From Streptomyces sp. NBC_00525 (GTDB lineage Bacteria; Actinomycetota; Actinomycetes; Streptomycetales; Streptomycetaceae): a stretch of DNA of 64,000 nucleotides. The position numbers and the translations under genes are program-made. Positions 54,571-63,621 of the stretch are shown here, one piece after another. Under the pieces are notes generated by a model. That model was not told the origin of the DNA. It ran no database searches and saw nothing but the letters and a program-made list of their open reading frames with translations. The stretch is taken from NCBI RefSeq assembly GCF_036346595.1, contig NZ_CP107834.1, forward strand, positions 1-64,000, given 5' to 3'. Numbering within the stretch: position 1 is the stretch's first letter; each line of letters begins with the position of its first letter.

Positions 54571-55071
54571 CTACGCCTCGGTCTCCAGGGCAGCCCGCCA
54601 GACCGGGCTGTCGACGTAGTGGTTGTCGAACCGTTCCGCGGAGGCGGCGATCTCCGCGGGGTCGGCCTCGCCCCGCATCACCCGGCCCAGCAGGCGCAGG
54701 TAGTCGAACCGGCCCATGCCCGGCGTGAACACGAACAGCACGTCCGCCTCACCGTTCGGCGCCGCCGCGAAGGCGTGCGGGGTACGGGGCGGCACGGCCA
54801 GGAAATCACCGGCCTCCAGGACGGTGACCTCCTCACCGATCAGCACCTGCAGGGAGCCGCCGATCACGAAGAACAGCTCGGTCGCCTTGGTATGGAAGTG
54901 GGCGGGTGCCCCTACGGCGCCCTTGGCGAAAGTGGATCGATAGCTGGTGAAACCGCCGGTGGTGCTGTTCGTGTCGGCGAGCAGCGTCATCACACTGCTG
55001 GGGTCGGCACAGGTCTCGGCCTCGGTGTGACGGGTCAGCACCAGTGGTACATGGGTCTCTGTGTTCTTCAT
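54571..55071 (-). CDS. Cupin-domain protein
   Basis: This is a 166-residue protein from ATG 55071 (MKNTETHVPLVLTRHTEAET), with GGAAGG 7 bases upstream. The cupin motif 1 is PAHFHTKATELFFVIGG (H-x-H-x4-E-x6-G) and motif 2 is GDFLAVPPRTPHAF (P-x4-H-x-F). These residues hold a metal. The C-terminal 40 residues (YLRLLGRVMRGEADPAEIAA) are a helical tail common to quercetinase-like pirin/cupin relatives. The substrate is unknown. It is 94 bases after a SnoaL-like gene on the same strand; both are divergent from the LysR gene and may be its targets. Confidence 0.85.
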   Translation of the reverse strand: MKNTETHVPLVLTRHTEAETCADPSSVMTLLADTNSTTGGFTSYRSTFAKGAVGAPAHFHTKATELFFVIGGSLQVLIGEEVTVLEAGDFLAVPPRTPHAFAAAPNGEADVLFVFTPGMGRFDYLRLLGRVMRGEADPAEIAASAERFDNHYVDSPVWRAALETEA

Positions 55072-55165
55072 GTCGGGTCCTTCCTGATTCTCCAGAGAGG
55101 GTCGTGCAGGGAGCGGAGACATCTGCCGGTCCCCGGCTCGGGAAGCGGCGTGCGGTGGGCGTGGG

Positions 55166-55672
55166 TCAGCCGAAGATGACGGCGGGTTCGCCGGTGTACC
55201 AGGTGTTGTCGATGCGGAGCCGGCGGATGACCCATCGGTCGCCGTCGCGGACCAGGTCCACGTCGTAGGGGTTCTTCAGCAGGGCGTGCGTGGCGGGGTC
55301 GGCGATGAGCAGGTGCTGTGCTTCCACCAGGGCCGTGAGCCGGGCGGTGTCGCCGTCGATCGAGATACGCGTGTTGGTGATCTGGTGTGTGGTGTCCACC
55401 CGGCCGGTGAACATGGCCAGGATGGTGGTGACGATGGCATCGCGTCCGGACATCAGCGGGGGCTCTGCGCCCCATGCGGAGGCCGCGGGACGGAAATCCA
55501 GCTCGGCGTCGACGGCGAACGCCGAGGCGAAGAGTTCCTTGTCCTTCAGGTCCTGGCCCAGGCCGAAGCGGTGGAGTGCGTCGGTGATTTCCGCCCGGTC
55601 CCTCAGTTCGGCGACGGTCGCGGCGATGTCGTGCGCGGGGGCGGTCAGGGCGCGGTCGTGCGTGACGTACAT
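55166..55672 (-). CDS. SnoaL-like (NTF2-fold) protein
   Basis: This is a 168-residue protein from ATG 55672. It has the SnoaL_4 pattern: ELRDRAEITDALHRFGLGQD, LFASAFAVDAELDFRP, TTHQITNTRISIDGDTARLT and the end GDRWVIRRLRIDNTWYTGEP. The NTF2-like cone forms a pocket that binds or modifies small aromatic or polyketide-like molecules. No strict catalytic residue can be assigned. It lies just downstream of the divergent region shared with the LysR regulator and probably forms an operon with the cupin gene. Confidence 0.85.
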   Translation of the reverse strand: MYVTHDRALTAPAHDIAATVAELRDRAEITDALHRFGLGQDLKDKELFASAFAVDAELDFRPAASAWGAEPPLMSGRDAIVTTILAMFTGRVDTTHQITNTRISIDGDTARLTALVEAQHLLIADPATHALLKNPYDVDLVRDGDRWVIRRLRIDNTWYTGEPAVIFG

Positions 55673-55801
55673 GATGTTCTCCCGTGCGGGTGAGGTGCCC
55701 TGGCAAGGGCTTGGCTCTCATCGTGCTGAGGACCGCACAGAGCATCAACGCGCTTCTGGGCAACGACCGTGAAGCCACGATTAACGATGGGAGGGTGCGG
55801 G

Positions 55802-56707
55802 ATGCTGGAGCGGCACGAGCTGGAGGTCTTCCTGACGCTTGCCGAGGAGCTGCACTTCGGCCGTACCGCCGAGCGGCTGCACGTCTCCACGGCCCGGGTC
55901 AGCCAGACGGTCGCCAAACTGGAGCGCCGCATGGGCATGCCCCTGTTCCACCGCACCAGCCGCCGGGTGGAACTGTCCTCGATGGGACAGCAGTTCCTCG
56001 AAGAGGTAAGCCCCGCGTGGTCCCGGATCACCGAAGCGTACGAGCGGGCCGTCCAGGCCGGGAAAGGGCTGACCGGGCTGTTGAGGATCGCCTTCACCGG
56101 ACCTGCGGCGGGCCAGCTACTGGCCGGGGCCAAACAGGCCTTCCGCATGCGGCACCCCGACTGCGAGGTCGAGATCAAAGAGGCACACCTGCCACAGGTC
56201 CTGCCCTGGCTGCGCGAAGGTGAGGTGGACATCGCGCTCACCCGCTACCCGATGCGCGAGAAAGGTATCGTCACGGGACCCGTCCTGGTACGGGAAGCAC
56301 GCATGCTCGCCGTGCCGGCAGAACACCCCTTCGCCCGCCGAACGACCGTCTCCGTCGAAGACCTGGCTCGCGTGACCCTGCTGCAAATACCCGAGACGCT
56401 CCCGGAACCCCTGCGCCGGGACCAGGCACCGAGCCAGACCCCCGCCGGGAAACCGATCAAGCTCGGCCCACCGGCCATGACACTCAACGAAACGCTGACA
56501 CTCGTGGGAGCCGGAGAGGGAGCCTTCATCGTCGCAGCCCACACAAGACGGTATCTCGCCCGCCCCGACGTCGCATATATACCCTTCACGGATGCCACAC
56601 CGGTGAACTGGGGCCTGATCTCGTCCATCGACAGTGCGACAGCCCGCACACGTGCTTTCAACGAAGCAGCACTCAGCCTCCTCCAGACACCAAAACCACA
56701 CCCCTGA
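55802..56707 (+). CDS. LysR-family transcriptional regulator
   Basis: This is a 301-residue protein from ATG 55802, preceded by GGGAGGG. The winged HTH is MLERHELEVFLTLAEELHFG then TAERLHVSTARVSQTVAKLE and LFHRTSRRVELSS. The effector domain is LLRIAFTGPAAGQLLAGAKQ, VDIALTRYPM, MLAVPAEHPFARR and ETLTLVGAGEGAFIVAA, the usual two-lobe fold. LysR proteins usually control a divergent gene; here SnoaL and cupin genes face it across 129 bases (55673-55801), which should hold its binding site. The co-inducer is unknown. Confidence 0.9.
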   Translation: MLERHELEVFLTLAEELHFGRTAERLHVSTARVSQTVAKLERRMGMPLFHRTSRRVELSSMGQQFLEEVSPAWSRITEAYERAVQAGKGLTGLLRIAFTGPAAGQLLAGAKQAFRMRHPDCEVEIKEAHLPQVLPWLREGEVDIALTRYPMREKGIVTGPVLVREARMLAVPAEHPFARRTTVSVEDLARVTLLQIPETLPEPLRRDQAPSQTPAGKPIKLGPPAMTLNETLTLVGAGEGAFIVAAHTRRYLARPDVAYIPFTDATPVNWGLISSIDSATARTRAFNEAALSLLQTPKPHP

Positions 56708-57238
56708 CGAGGTCACTGCCGACCCGCACACCATCCGGGCAGAGGGCGCGAGCACCGAGGTCTTCGCCGCCCTCACCCCCCTGCCCTCGGGCCTTCCCCG
56801 TCCTGTGGAGGAAGCCGTCGTTGTCGGCGAAGGCGCCGACATAGCCCTGCGCCGCGATGATCCCGGCGACCGTCTTGTCCGCAGAGGCTTCGCGGGTATC
56901 GCCCAGCAGCCCAGGGCGGCGCGGACGCGCTTCGTGGTGATCGACCGACGTTCTGCGCGGACAGTCAGCCGCGAGGCCCCACCGACCATCGGGTGAAGGC
57001 ACGTCATCGCAGGTACCCGGCCGGGGCTTCAGACATCTCACGGCGTCACTGAGTCAGGTTGGTTGCCGGCGATCCCGTGGATCTGTGCTTGTGTTCCGCC
57101 GCAGGCTCGAAAGCGGTAGCGGCCCCGACATCTCGGTGGCCCTGCGAGGCCAGGCAGGCACCCGCACGCAAGCCCGGGACATCGCACGCTGGTTCGCCGA
57201 CGCGTGGACGCGCCGTCCGCTGGAGCCAGCAGACGGGG
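56708..57238. other. Stretch with only gene debris
   Basis: No complete gene. On the minus strand near 56750-56880 the frame KTVAGIIAAQGYVGAFADND and on the plus strand at 57100-57240 the frame DISVALRGQAGTRTQARDIA look like fragments of real proteins I cannot name. Both lack starts. Confidence 0.35.
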
Positions 57239-57440
57239 CGAACCGCTCATAAACCGTCTGCCACGGCCCGAAACGCTCCAGCAGGTCACGCCACGGAACA
57301 CCCGTCCGCAACCACCACAACACCCCATTGATCACCTGTCGGTGATCCCGCCACGGACGCTCCCACCCGTCAACAGGCCGCGACAGCGGTACTATCCGCT
57401 CCCGCACCGCATCCGCCAACTCACCACGAATCACCACAAG
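57239..57440 (-). pseudogene. IS5-family transposase, N-terminal fragment
   Basis: The minus-strand frame VIRGELADAVRERIVPLSRP, VDGWERPWRDHRQVINGVLW, LRTGVPWRDLLERFGPWQTV is the N-terminal DUF4096-like domain of IS5 transposases (W-R-D-H-R-x-V-x-N-G-x-L-W-x-x-R-T-G). Homology ends at YERF, where other sequence follows. The catalytic domain is absent. No inverted repeat was seen. Confidence 0.7.
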
Positions 57441-57892
57441 ATCAATTACCAGACACGTCTCAGCCCCCGGCTCCGTGATCGTGCCCTCCACATCCGCCTC
57501 CGGCGCGGGATAGTCGGCCTCCACATGACCCGTCCAGGGGAGAGCCGGAGCACCCCGGCCGAGGCATCGCGCAAGAAAGGCCATTCGCAATTGCGGGTAG
57601 TGGCGCGTTGCGCCCGGTCCGGGCCCGACACGACCAGGGCAACCACATTGCGATGCGACAGAAGGGTGACCTGCCTGGCATCGTTCCGGGCTGCTGAGGT
57701 GTGGTAACGCAATATGCGGATCGTGGCGAGCCCTACCGGTACCGCCCTTCGGCCGGACCGAATCAGGTAGAAGGACCGGGTAGAAGAAAGCGGCAAGTGC
57801 ACCCCACGCCGAGACCGGTCCCCGGTCCACACGGAGTCGACTTCAGGACAATGCTCCGTCAGCCAGCAAACGCCACCCACCAAAAACAGCCC

Positions 57893-58005
57893 AATACACC
57901 GGATGCCTCATCGGGGTTGATGCCGTGGCCATAGTCGGTGACTTCTACGACACAGACCGAATCCTGGGCGGCAGTGGTGCGGATGTACCCGGGGCGGCGT
58001 GTGCG
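57893..58005 (-). pseudogene. Histidine-kinase ATPase (HATPase_c) fragment
   Basis: A short minus-strand frame reads DSVCVVEVTDYGHGINPDEA. V-x-D-x-G-x-G-I is the G1 ATP-binding box of sensor kinases. No start, H-box or following G2 box is present. It lies next to the small gene and IS256 transposase. Confidence 0.5.
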
Positions 58006-58050
58006 GGGCGGCGCGGTCCCCACCTTGGAGCAACAGTCAATAGTTGTGGA

Positions 58051-58422
58051 TCAGCGTGCTTCTCTTGATCCGCCTTCGGCGCCCCCTGCCTTCAGTTGCC
58101 TGCGAAGGTTCCTGAGCTCTGCGACCAGGCGGGGGACGGCTTCGCGGGCGGTGGCGATGAACTGTGCGTTCTCGTCCCAGCGCTCGTCGGCGGCATCCAC
58201 GTAACGGGGCTGCTGGACCAGTGTCGCGGCCACGATCTCGCGGTGGTCGAAGGTCGGCCAGTGCTCGCCAAGGCCGGTGTCCGGGGTAGTACTGACAGCG
58301 ACGAGGTTCATCGCGTACTCGTCGTCGAGGCCGCAGACGAACCAAGGGCCAGGTGTGGCTGCCTGTGCGAGTTCGTCGAGCTCGTCGAGTTCCTCGTCGC
58401 TGAGCGGCTCCGGGCTGGGCAT
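58051..58422 (-). CDS. Small acidic protein linked to the IS256 transposase, unknown
   Basis: This is a 123-residue protein from ATG 58422, sharing a base with the transposase stop (TGATG). It begins MPSPEPLSDEELDELDELAQ, then TPGPWFVCGLDDEYAMNLVA, FDHREIVAATLVQQPRYVDA and NAQFIATAREAVPRLVAELR. This layout (A-T-P-G-P-W ... N-A-x-F-I-A-x-A-R) is common in small phage- and plasmid-borne actinobacterial proteins of unknown function. The coupling may simply reflect IS insertion behind its promoter. It seems intact. Confidence 0.7.
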   Translation of the reverse strand: MPSPEPLSDEELDELDELAQAATPGPWFVCGLDDEYAMNLVAVSTTPDTGLGEHWPTFDHREIVAATLVQQPRYVDAADERWDENAQFIATAREAVPRLVAELRNLRRQLKAGGAEGGSREAR

Positions 58423-59669
58423 CAGGCTGCGACCTCCTGCCGTTCGACGAGTTGGCCGTTCTCGAACGCCGCGTCGGCACGGACCAGTGCGACAAGGGAG
58501 GCGCCGGTGATCGCGCGCCAGCGGTCCTGAGCGGACTCGACCAGCTTGAACACCATCGGCAGCGCGGCGGCGGGGCTGCCGGCGCCGCGAGTGATCGTGG
58601 TGCGGAGCTTGACCGTGGAGAACGTGGACTCGATCGGATTTGTCGTTCGCAGATGGATCCAACGCTCGGCCGGGAAGTCGTAGAACGCCGAGAGTTCCTC
58701 CCGGTCGTCGGTGATCTTCGCGGCAACCTTGGGCCACTTTGGCCCGTAGGTCCTGGTGAACGCATCGATCGCCCTTTCGGCGTGTGCGTGGTCCTCGGCG
58801 TTGTAGATCTCCTGCATGGCCTTCGTCGCGCCCGGCTGTGCGGACTTCGGCAGAGCATTCGCGACATTCCGGGTCTTGTGGACCCAACAGCGCTGATGGC
58901 GGGCAGCGGGGGACACCTCGGCCAGGGCCCGCCACAGGCATACCGCGGCATCGCCGATGACCAGCTGGGGGTCGCGTATGCCGCGTCGGCGGCAGTCGCG
59001 CAGCAGATCGGCCCAGGACTCGGTGGACTCGCGCAGCCCCTCCGCGAGCGCGATCAGCTCCTTGGTGCCGTTGAGGCGGATGCCGAGCAGGACCAGGACG
59101 CGCGAGTGGGCCTGGCCAAGGCGGACCTTGGGGTGGACACCGTCGGCCCACACGTAGACGAAGTCTCGGCCGGACAGGCCCTGGGCCCGGAAGGCGGCGT
59201 GGTCCTCGCCCCACCGCTTGGTCAGTCGGGTGACGGTCGCCGGCGAGAGCCCGGCAGCCGAGCCGAGGAATCGCTCCAGCGCGGGCACGAAGTCCCCAAA
59301 CGACAGTCCGTGCAGGTAGAGCAGGGGCAGCACCGCGCTCACCTTCGGCGACTTACGGCACGGCGCGAGGATCTTGGACGAGAACCGTTTGCGCGCGCCG
59401 GTGGACTCATCGACGCGGCGGTCGTTCACTCGGGGCGCGGTGATCTCGACGGCGCCGGCTGCGGTAGCCACGGTCTGGGGCCGGTGGTGTCCGTTGCGGA
59501 TCACCAAGCGATGCCCCCGCTCGTCGGTCTCAGCAGCCGACTCAGCTATGTACTGGTTGACTTCCGCCTCCAGCGAGGCAGCGAGCATGCGGCGGGCGCC
59601 CTCGCGGACGCTCTCGTCGATCAGGGAGCCGGTCTGTGTGGAGCCGTCGTCGGTAACTAAGCTGAACAC
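58422..59669 (-). CDS. IS256-family transposase
   Basis: This is an intact 415-residue protein from ATG 59669. It has the Mutator-type DDE catalytic set: YVWADGVHPKVRLGQ (first Asp region), DPQLVIGDAAVCLWRALAEV (second Asp), and HLRTTNPIESTFSTVKLRT (Glu in N-P-I-E-S). The C-x2-H near AARHQRCWVHKTRNV is also typical. The usual 24-40 bp inverted repeats of this family could not be found; GGATC-containing hairpins at 59722-59770 and GGATCA near 58040 are weak candidates. It is the only intact transposase in the window and so may still be active. Confidence 0.9.
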   Translation of the reverse strand: MFSLVTDDGSTQTGSLIDESVREGARRMLAASLEAEVNQYIAESAAETDERGHRLVIRNGHHRPQTVATAAGAVEITAPRVNDRRVDESTGARKRFSSKILAPCRKSPKVSAVLPLLYLHGLSFGDFVPALERFLGSAAGLSPATVTRLTKRWGEDHAAFRAQGLSGRDFVYVWADGVHPKVRLGQAHSRVLVLLGIRLNGTKELIALAEGLRESTESWADLLRDCRRRGIRDPQLVIGDAAVCLWRALAEVSPAARHQRCWVHKTRNVANALPKSAQPGATKAMQEIYNAEDHAHAERAIDAFTRTYGPKWPKVAAKITDDREELSAFYDFPAERWIHLRTTNPIESTFSTVKLRTTITRGAGSPAAALPMVFKLVESAQDRWRAITGASLVALVRADAAFENGQLVERQEVAA

Positions 59670-60604
59670 GGATGTACCTTCCCGACCCGCGCTGCACCGC
59701 GGGCCTACTCGGAGACCTTACGGATCGTCCCGGGAGGTACGCCTTCCGCGTGCCCTCCCGGAACCGATCCCCAGGTTTTGAGCATTGCTCCCCACCTTGA
59801 CGTGCAGTCCCCGCGCACGCCGGCCTTGTCCAGCAGCTGCGCCCAGCAGCCGAAAGCCGATGCCGCCACCTCACCTTGCCGGTCGCAGGATCGGCCGGCA
59901 GGGTGATGTCGTGCCACGCGGTCCGCAAGCCACTCATGGTCCGGTCGTCGAACAGACCGGCGCGCGTACCAGGCTGACCCGTACACGGAGGCTAGCTGCT
60001 CCGCCATGGCGTTACACAGGATGACCTCGGGGCTGGCGCTTCTGCCGCACACCGATCACTGCCTTGCTCTTCTCGGAGAGTCGTACAGGACCGAAAGACG
60101 ACGGAGAGCCGAACCGCGTGTGCGGCAACGGTCTCCGGCGAGTCCGTGTGGCAACACGGACTCAGTGCCCTGCTGATCAGTGGATGGAGCCAGTACTCAC
60201 CAGGGAGTTGTACACAGAAGTTGCAGGACGTGCGTACGGCACGGATCATGACGGCAGCGCGCACGGGACGCAACAAGGATTGGGGCGGGCATGCATCAAT
60301 TCGTCCTGTCACTACTCACCGACAGCAATGCCCCGACAACCCACAGCTCAGACACGCGGGCTCCATGTGCTGTTCCCACCGGATGCGGAGAAGGGGGCAA
60401 CACCTGAGCATGCACCTGTTGGGACAACGGCGCATCGAAACGCGTGACCAGCCCCCGCGAGTGGGGAGTTGGCGTCCTCGGAGTGCCAACATCTTGTCCA
60501 CGCACCACGTCACGGACGGCGGCCACTGTCCTGTGGTGCAACCCAGATGGGGCCAGCGTTCGGCGGCCGCAAGGCCGCCGAACCGAAAAGAGTCAGAGAC
60601 ACCT
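59670..60604. other. 935-base stretch with remnants and stem-loops, no firm gene
   Basis: On the minus strand at 59840-59940 a frame MSGLRTAWHDITLPADPATG then KVRWRHRLS looks like a real protein fragment. A long imperfect palindrome at 59722-59770 (GGATCG ... CGATCC, inner CCGGGAGG/CCTCCCGG) could form a hairpin or be an IS end. The rest shows no gene. Confidence 0.4.
60558..60583 (+). promoter_or_regulatory. Perfect stem-loop just before the small membrane-protein gene
   Basis: GTTCGGCGGCC (60558-60568) pairs perfectly with its complement at 60573-60583 around the tetraloop GCAA. It ends 21 bases before ATG 60605. GCAA is a stable GNRA loop. It could end upstream transcription or control the small gene. 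Confidence 0.6.
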
Positions 60605-60871
60605 ATGCCCAGACACCACCCCGCCACCAGAGCCTGCGTGGAGCACGGATCCCCCAGCGACTGCCGCCTCAACGGCGCCGAAGCCATCGTGATCATCGTC
60701 GTGGTCACTATCACCGCGGCCCTCAAAGCCCTTACGGGCGTGCCCACCCTCGAAGTCCTGCAGCTGCTTGCGGGTGTCGGCCTCATAGCCGGAGCCACCA
60801 CCGCGCTCGGTACCCGTCTCTCCTTCCGGGTCGTCAGGACGGTACTCGAGGCCGCCCTGACAGCGCCGTGA
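60605..60871 (+). CDS. Small membrane protein, unknown
   Basis: This is an 88-residue product from ATG 60605 (MPRHHPATRACVEHGSPSDC). Two hydrophobic helices are visible: AIVIIVVVTITAALKAL and TLEVLQLLAGVGLIAGATTA, with a short basic C-terminus. The frame is open upstream but has no conserved sequence before the hairpin. It could be a small two-pass membrane protein such as a holin-like or transport helper. Its 3' end overlaps the convergent MazF-like gene by 38 bases. Confidence 0.5.
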   Translation: MPRHHPATRACVEHGSPSDCRLNGAEAIVIIVVVTITAALKALTGVPTLEVLQLLAGVGLIAGATTALGTRLSFRVVRTVLEAALTAP

Positions 60872-61349
60872 TGGAAGGGCCGTGGGACGCCTCGAGACAG
60901 CCTTGGCCCTGGTGCGCTACTGCAAGGCTCTCTCGTGACCTTGCCCGCTCCCGGCCCCTTCCAGACGGCGAGCTTCTTTGAGTGCGCTGAATCTGGCAGC
61001 CGTCAGCGGGGTCCACTGCCTCCTGTCCGGCGGTGCGGAGAGCCGCGTCGACCTCACTGAGCTTTTTGGCGGACAGCACGCCCGCCTGCTCGGTCAGGTT
61101 CTCCCTGGCTACAGTGGTCTGCCATGTGCACGGGGCGAGGCCCGGACGCGGGAACGCGAACCGCAGCACGCCTTCGAAGGACAGTCCTTCCGCAGGTCCT
61201 ACGGGCACTTCAACGCCAAGATCACTCATGTCGCCGCCCGCCGGCGCGACGACCTGCATCGCCTGGAACCCGGTCGGTTCCTCGTCCGAGAGCAGTACGA
61301 CCGGACGTCGCTCGTCGAAGTCGACCCACCGGACTTCCCCGCGTTGCAT
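60834..61349 (-). CDS. MazF/PemK-family toxin-like protein, with long tail
   Basis: ATG 61349 follows GGAGGACAC. The N-terminal 110 residues match MazF/PemK: MQRGEVRWVDFDERRPVVLL, FQAMQVVAPAG, GVLRFAFPRPGLAPCTWQTT and the ending AKKLSEVDAALRTA. MazF toxins cut RNA at short motifs and are held by MazE-like antitoxins. No antitoxin gene is next to it (61350-61555 holds none). The last 55 residues (VDPADGCQIQRTQRSSPSGR...) are not MazF-like, so the true stop may have been lost or a frameshift occurred. Confidence 0.7.
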   Translation of the reverse strand: MQRGEVRWVDFDERRPVVLLSDEEPTGFQAMQVVAPAGGDMSDLGVEVPVGPAEGLSFEGVLRFAFPRPGLAPCTWQTTVARENLTEQAGVLSAKKLSEVDAALRTAGQEAVDPADGCQIQRTQRSSPSGRGRERARSRESLAVAHQGQGCLEASHGPSITALSGRPRVPS

Positions 61350-61555
61350 GTGTCCTCCTGTGGTACAAGGCGGCTGGCGCACGCGATGTGTCCAACATGC
61401 CTGCCAAGGAAGCGGAATCGTGCGGTGGCCGCGCGCCACAGCGTAGACCCGCCGGTCCGCGAGGCGACGTCCAAGGTTCCGGAGCGCCGGAGCGTGGGCG
61501 GGCCCGCGCGGGTCGAACGTCCGCCTGAGCTGCGGGACTTGAGACTGGGCAACAG

Positions 61556-62515
61556 TCAGGAAGGCTGCGGAGCGAGCGCCGAGCGGAAGAGATTGCCGTC
61601 GGGACCGCCGGTGAGCCAGGTGCCGTCGCCCAGCGGAACCAGTCCATACGGGTCGGTCGCCTCGGTGGCGAGTTCGCCGCTGGGTGTGCCGGTGCGCAGG
61701 TCGACGAGGTGGTGGCTGAACCACTCCTCCTCGTCCTCGTCCTCACCCGCCAGCGGGACGACCGCCAGGTCGGGAGTCAGGTAGCCGCCGCTCCATTCCA
61801 TCACGGTCGATTCCGCCTCGTATCCGAAGGCTTCGACGGGCAGCGTGAACAGCACCTCCCCGCTGGGGTGACGGTGGAAGGCGACGTCCCCCTGCTCATG
61901 GTCGACCGTCATGAACTGCTGCCCGTCCGGCGACACAGCGATCATGCACCGGTCCGGCCATGGGTACGTCACGAACTCGACCTCCCCGTTCTCCCCCGGC
62001 ACACCCCGGAGGATGACGGAGCCGTCCTGGCCCTCTCCGATGTCGAGGTAGACGCTGCCGTCCACAGGGTGTACGTGGTGGGAGCCCCCGTGTCCGGCCG
62101 TCTCCGCCTGATGCCTGGCGAGTACCTCCCCGCTGTTCGCGTCGTGCACGACCCACTGGTCCGCCTGTCCGCGCCCCGCAATGACGTCCGGCCGGTACAC
62201 CCACACGGCCCGGCCGTCCAGGGAGAGGGCACAACCGGGCCAGTTGCCGTGATGCCTGTCCGAGTGCGGGCGGAAGTCCGCGGTCCACAGCAGCTTGCCG
62301 TCGTTGCGGAGGCACACCACGCTGTTGACCGTCGTGTACACCGCCCGCTTGAGATCGGGCCAGACCGCCGACTCTTCGAGCTCGTCGCCCGGTCGGGGGT
62401 GGAATACCGCCGCGGGCTCCAGCGCCCCCAAGGCGCCGCCGGCCATCGTGTAGGCGTGGATCCGCCCGTTGCGGTGGCGTGTGATCACCTTTGAAGACAG
62501 CCCAGCATGCATCAT
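61556..62515 (-). CDS. Beta-propeller (WD40/quinoprotein-like) protein, unknown
   Basis: This is a 319-residue protein from ATG 62515 (MMHAGLSSKVITRHRNGRIH). It has repeated blade-like strands: VYTTVNSVVCLRNDGKLLWT, GCALSLDGRAVWVYRPDV, GSVYLDIGEGQDGSVILRGV, CMIAVSPDGQQFMTVDHEQG and GTWLTGGPDGNLFRSAL. The L-S-x-D-G-R-x-V-W-V and V-S-P-D-G-x-x pattern marks a beta-propeller. No signal peptide, so it is likely cytoplasmic and protein-binding. It precedes the MazF-like gene by 206 bases on the same strand. Confidence 0.65.
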   Translation of the reverse strand: MMHAGLSSKVITRHRNGRIHAYTMAGGALGALEPAAVFHPRPGDELEESAVWPDLKRAVYTTVNSVVCLRNDGKLLWTADFRPHSDRHHGNWPGCALSLDGRAVWVYRPDVIAGRGQADQWVVHDANSGEVLARHQAETAGHGGSHHVHPVDGSVYLDIGEGQDGSVILRGVPGENGEVEFVTYPWPDRCMIAVSPDGQQFMTVDHEQGDVAFHRHPSGEVLFTLPVEAFGYEAESTVMEWSGGYLTPDLAVVPLAGEDEDEEEWFSHHLVDLRTGTPSGELATEATDPYGLVPLGDGTWLTGGPDGNLFRSALAPQPS

Positions 62516-62668
62516 CTGCCGAGGGTAGCGCCACGTGCCGGCCGGGGAGCACCGGGGCGCAAGGGGCACCTCCCTTCGGGCGGACCCTGGCGGGTAGGGG
62601 CACGGTTGGTACATCCGGTGCGCTGAGCTGGGGCACCGCGGCCGCCAGGCCGTCTGTGCCAGGATTCG

Positions 62669-62958
62669 ATGGTGGAGACGACCGACTTCACGCATGCGAT
62701 CGATGCGGCGACGGGCGTCGCCGCATCACTGCGTCTACCGGCCCACGACGCAACCGTTCTCCACAAGAACAAGTCGGCCCTACGGCTGACGCTGTGTGGC
62801 GTCTTCGCCCTGGGACGCTCCTGTGGGGCAGCAGATCGCGCGGTTCGAGATCGAACTCGCTCAGCGGCTCGCCGAGGCCGGATCCCCGGTGTGCCCCTTG
62901 GAGCCTCGCGCGTACCCGCGCGACGGCTTCGCCGTGACGCTCTGGATCTACTACTAGC
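62669..62958 (+). pseudogene. Aminoglycoside phosphotransferase-like, N-terminal remnant
   Basis: The frame starts MVETTDFTHAIDAATGVAAS then VLHKNKSALRLTLCGVFAL. Near 62825 it shifts to APVGQQIARFEIELAQRLAE, PVCPLEPRAYPRDGFAVTLW and stops at TAG 62956-62958. H-K/N-x-x-x-A-L-R-L-T-P-C-x-V-F-A-R-V and V-G-Q-x-x-A-R-F-E-x-E-L-A-x-R-L-A is the start of an APH/choline-kinase family protein. The catalytic loop H-x-D-x3-N is missing, so it is a truncated pseudogene. Confidence 0.6.
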
Positions 62959-63198
62959 CCGTACCACATCTAGTCTCACCGGCCGGGAGCTGGACGGCCA
63001 GTCTCCGCACGGCCGGCGATAGTGAAAGCCGTCGGGCCGGCACCGATCCGACGCCTACGACCCGGCGGGCCGAATGCGCGGGAGCAGACAAGTGCGTCCT
63101 CTCGTCGTGGCCGGCAGGGAAAACGTCAGCGGTGACGCTGCCGCTCTCCGCCCCGAGCGGTCTGCGACGATAGCGGACCGGCCGAGGAAGCCATCCCG

Positions 63199-63549
63199 AT
63201 TCTCCGCGTCGAGAATGCTGCGGCTGCGGTCGCGTGATACGAGCGGCTCGGCTTTACCACGCAAGTGGAACACCGCTTCGAACCGGGACTTCCCGCGTTC
63301 GTCGAAGTCGCCCGGGGCGGGATGCGGCTGTTCCTGTAGGAGCACGAAGGCGATGCCCACCCGGACACTCTGGTCTACCTCCGCGTACGGGACGTCGATG
63401 CCGCCGCCCGCGAGTTCGGCGTGCGGGCGAAAGAAGTTCCCTGGGCACGTGAGGTCGAGCTGAGCGAGTACGTGTCCGCGGGGATCACACGGGCCGGGAT
63501 CTCCGCACAACGGAATCAGCAAGGCGTACGGCAGGGCAAGCACGTATGA
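63199..63549 (+). pseudogene. VOC (glyoxalase/bleomycin-resistance) protein with two nonsense codons
   Basis: The frame reads ILRVENAAAAVA, then TGA at 63235-63237 where family members have Trp, YERLGFTTQVEHRFEPGLPA and VARGGMRLFL, TAG at 63337-63339, then DTLVYLRVRDVDAAAREFGV. A-x-x-W-Y-x-x-L-G-F and the later Y-L-x-V-x-D-V-D-A-A form the VOC fold. Everything else stays in frame to TGA 63547. Such proteins bind or break down toxins and antibiotics. The two stops make it a clear pseudogene. Confidence 0.75.
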
Positions 63550-63556
63550 TTCCGGC

Positions 63557-63598
63557 ATGCATCTTTCGTCCTGTGCGAGCTGGTGGCGCTCCTTGTAG
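63557..63598 (+). CDS. Trp-codon leader peptide of the trpS attenuator
   Basis: ATG 63557 opens a 13-codon frame, MHLSSCASWWRSL, ending TAG 63596-63598. Two adjacent Trp codons (63581-63586) are the hallmark of a ribosome-stalling leader. A strong terminator hairpin starts 24 bases later, and the trpS coding region 114 bases after the stop. When charged Trp-tRNA is low, a ribosome would stall at the Trp codons and favour an antiterminator. The ribosome-binding site is weak. Confidence 0.7.
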   Translation: MHLSSCASWWRSL

Positions 63599-63621
63599 GA
63601 GCGGCCGCCTCTCACGCATGA

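Noticed and set aside
59722..59770. Terminal inverted repeats of the IS256 element
   Set aside because: The palindrome is internal to one side and has no matching copy beyond the other side of the transposase.
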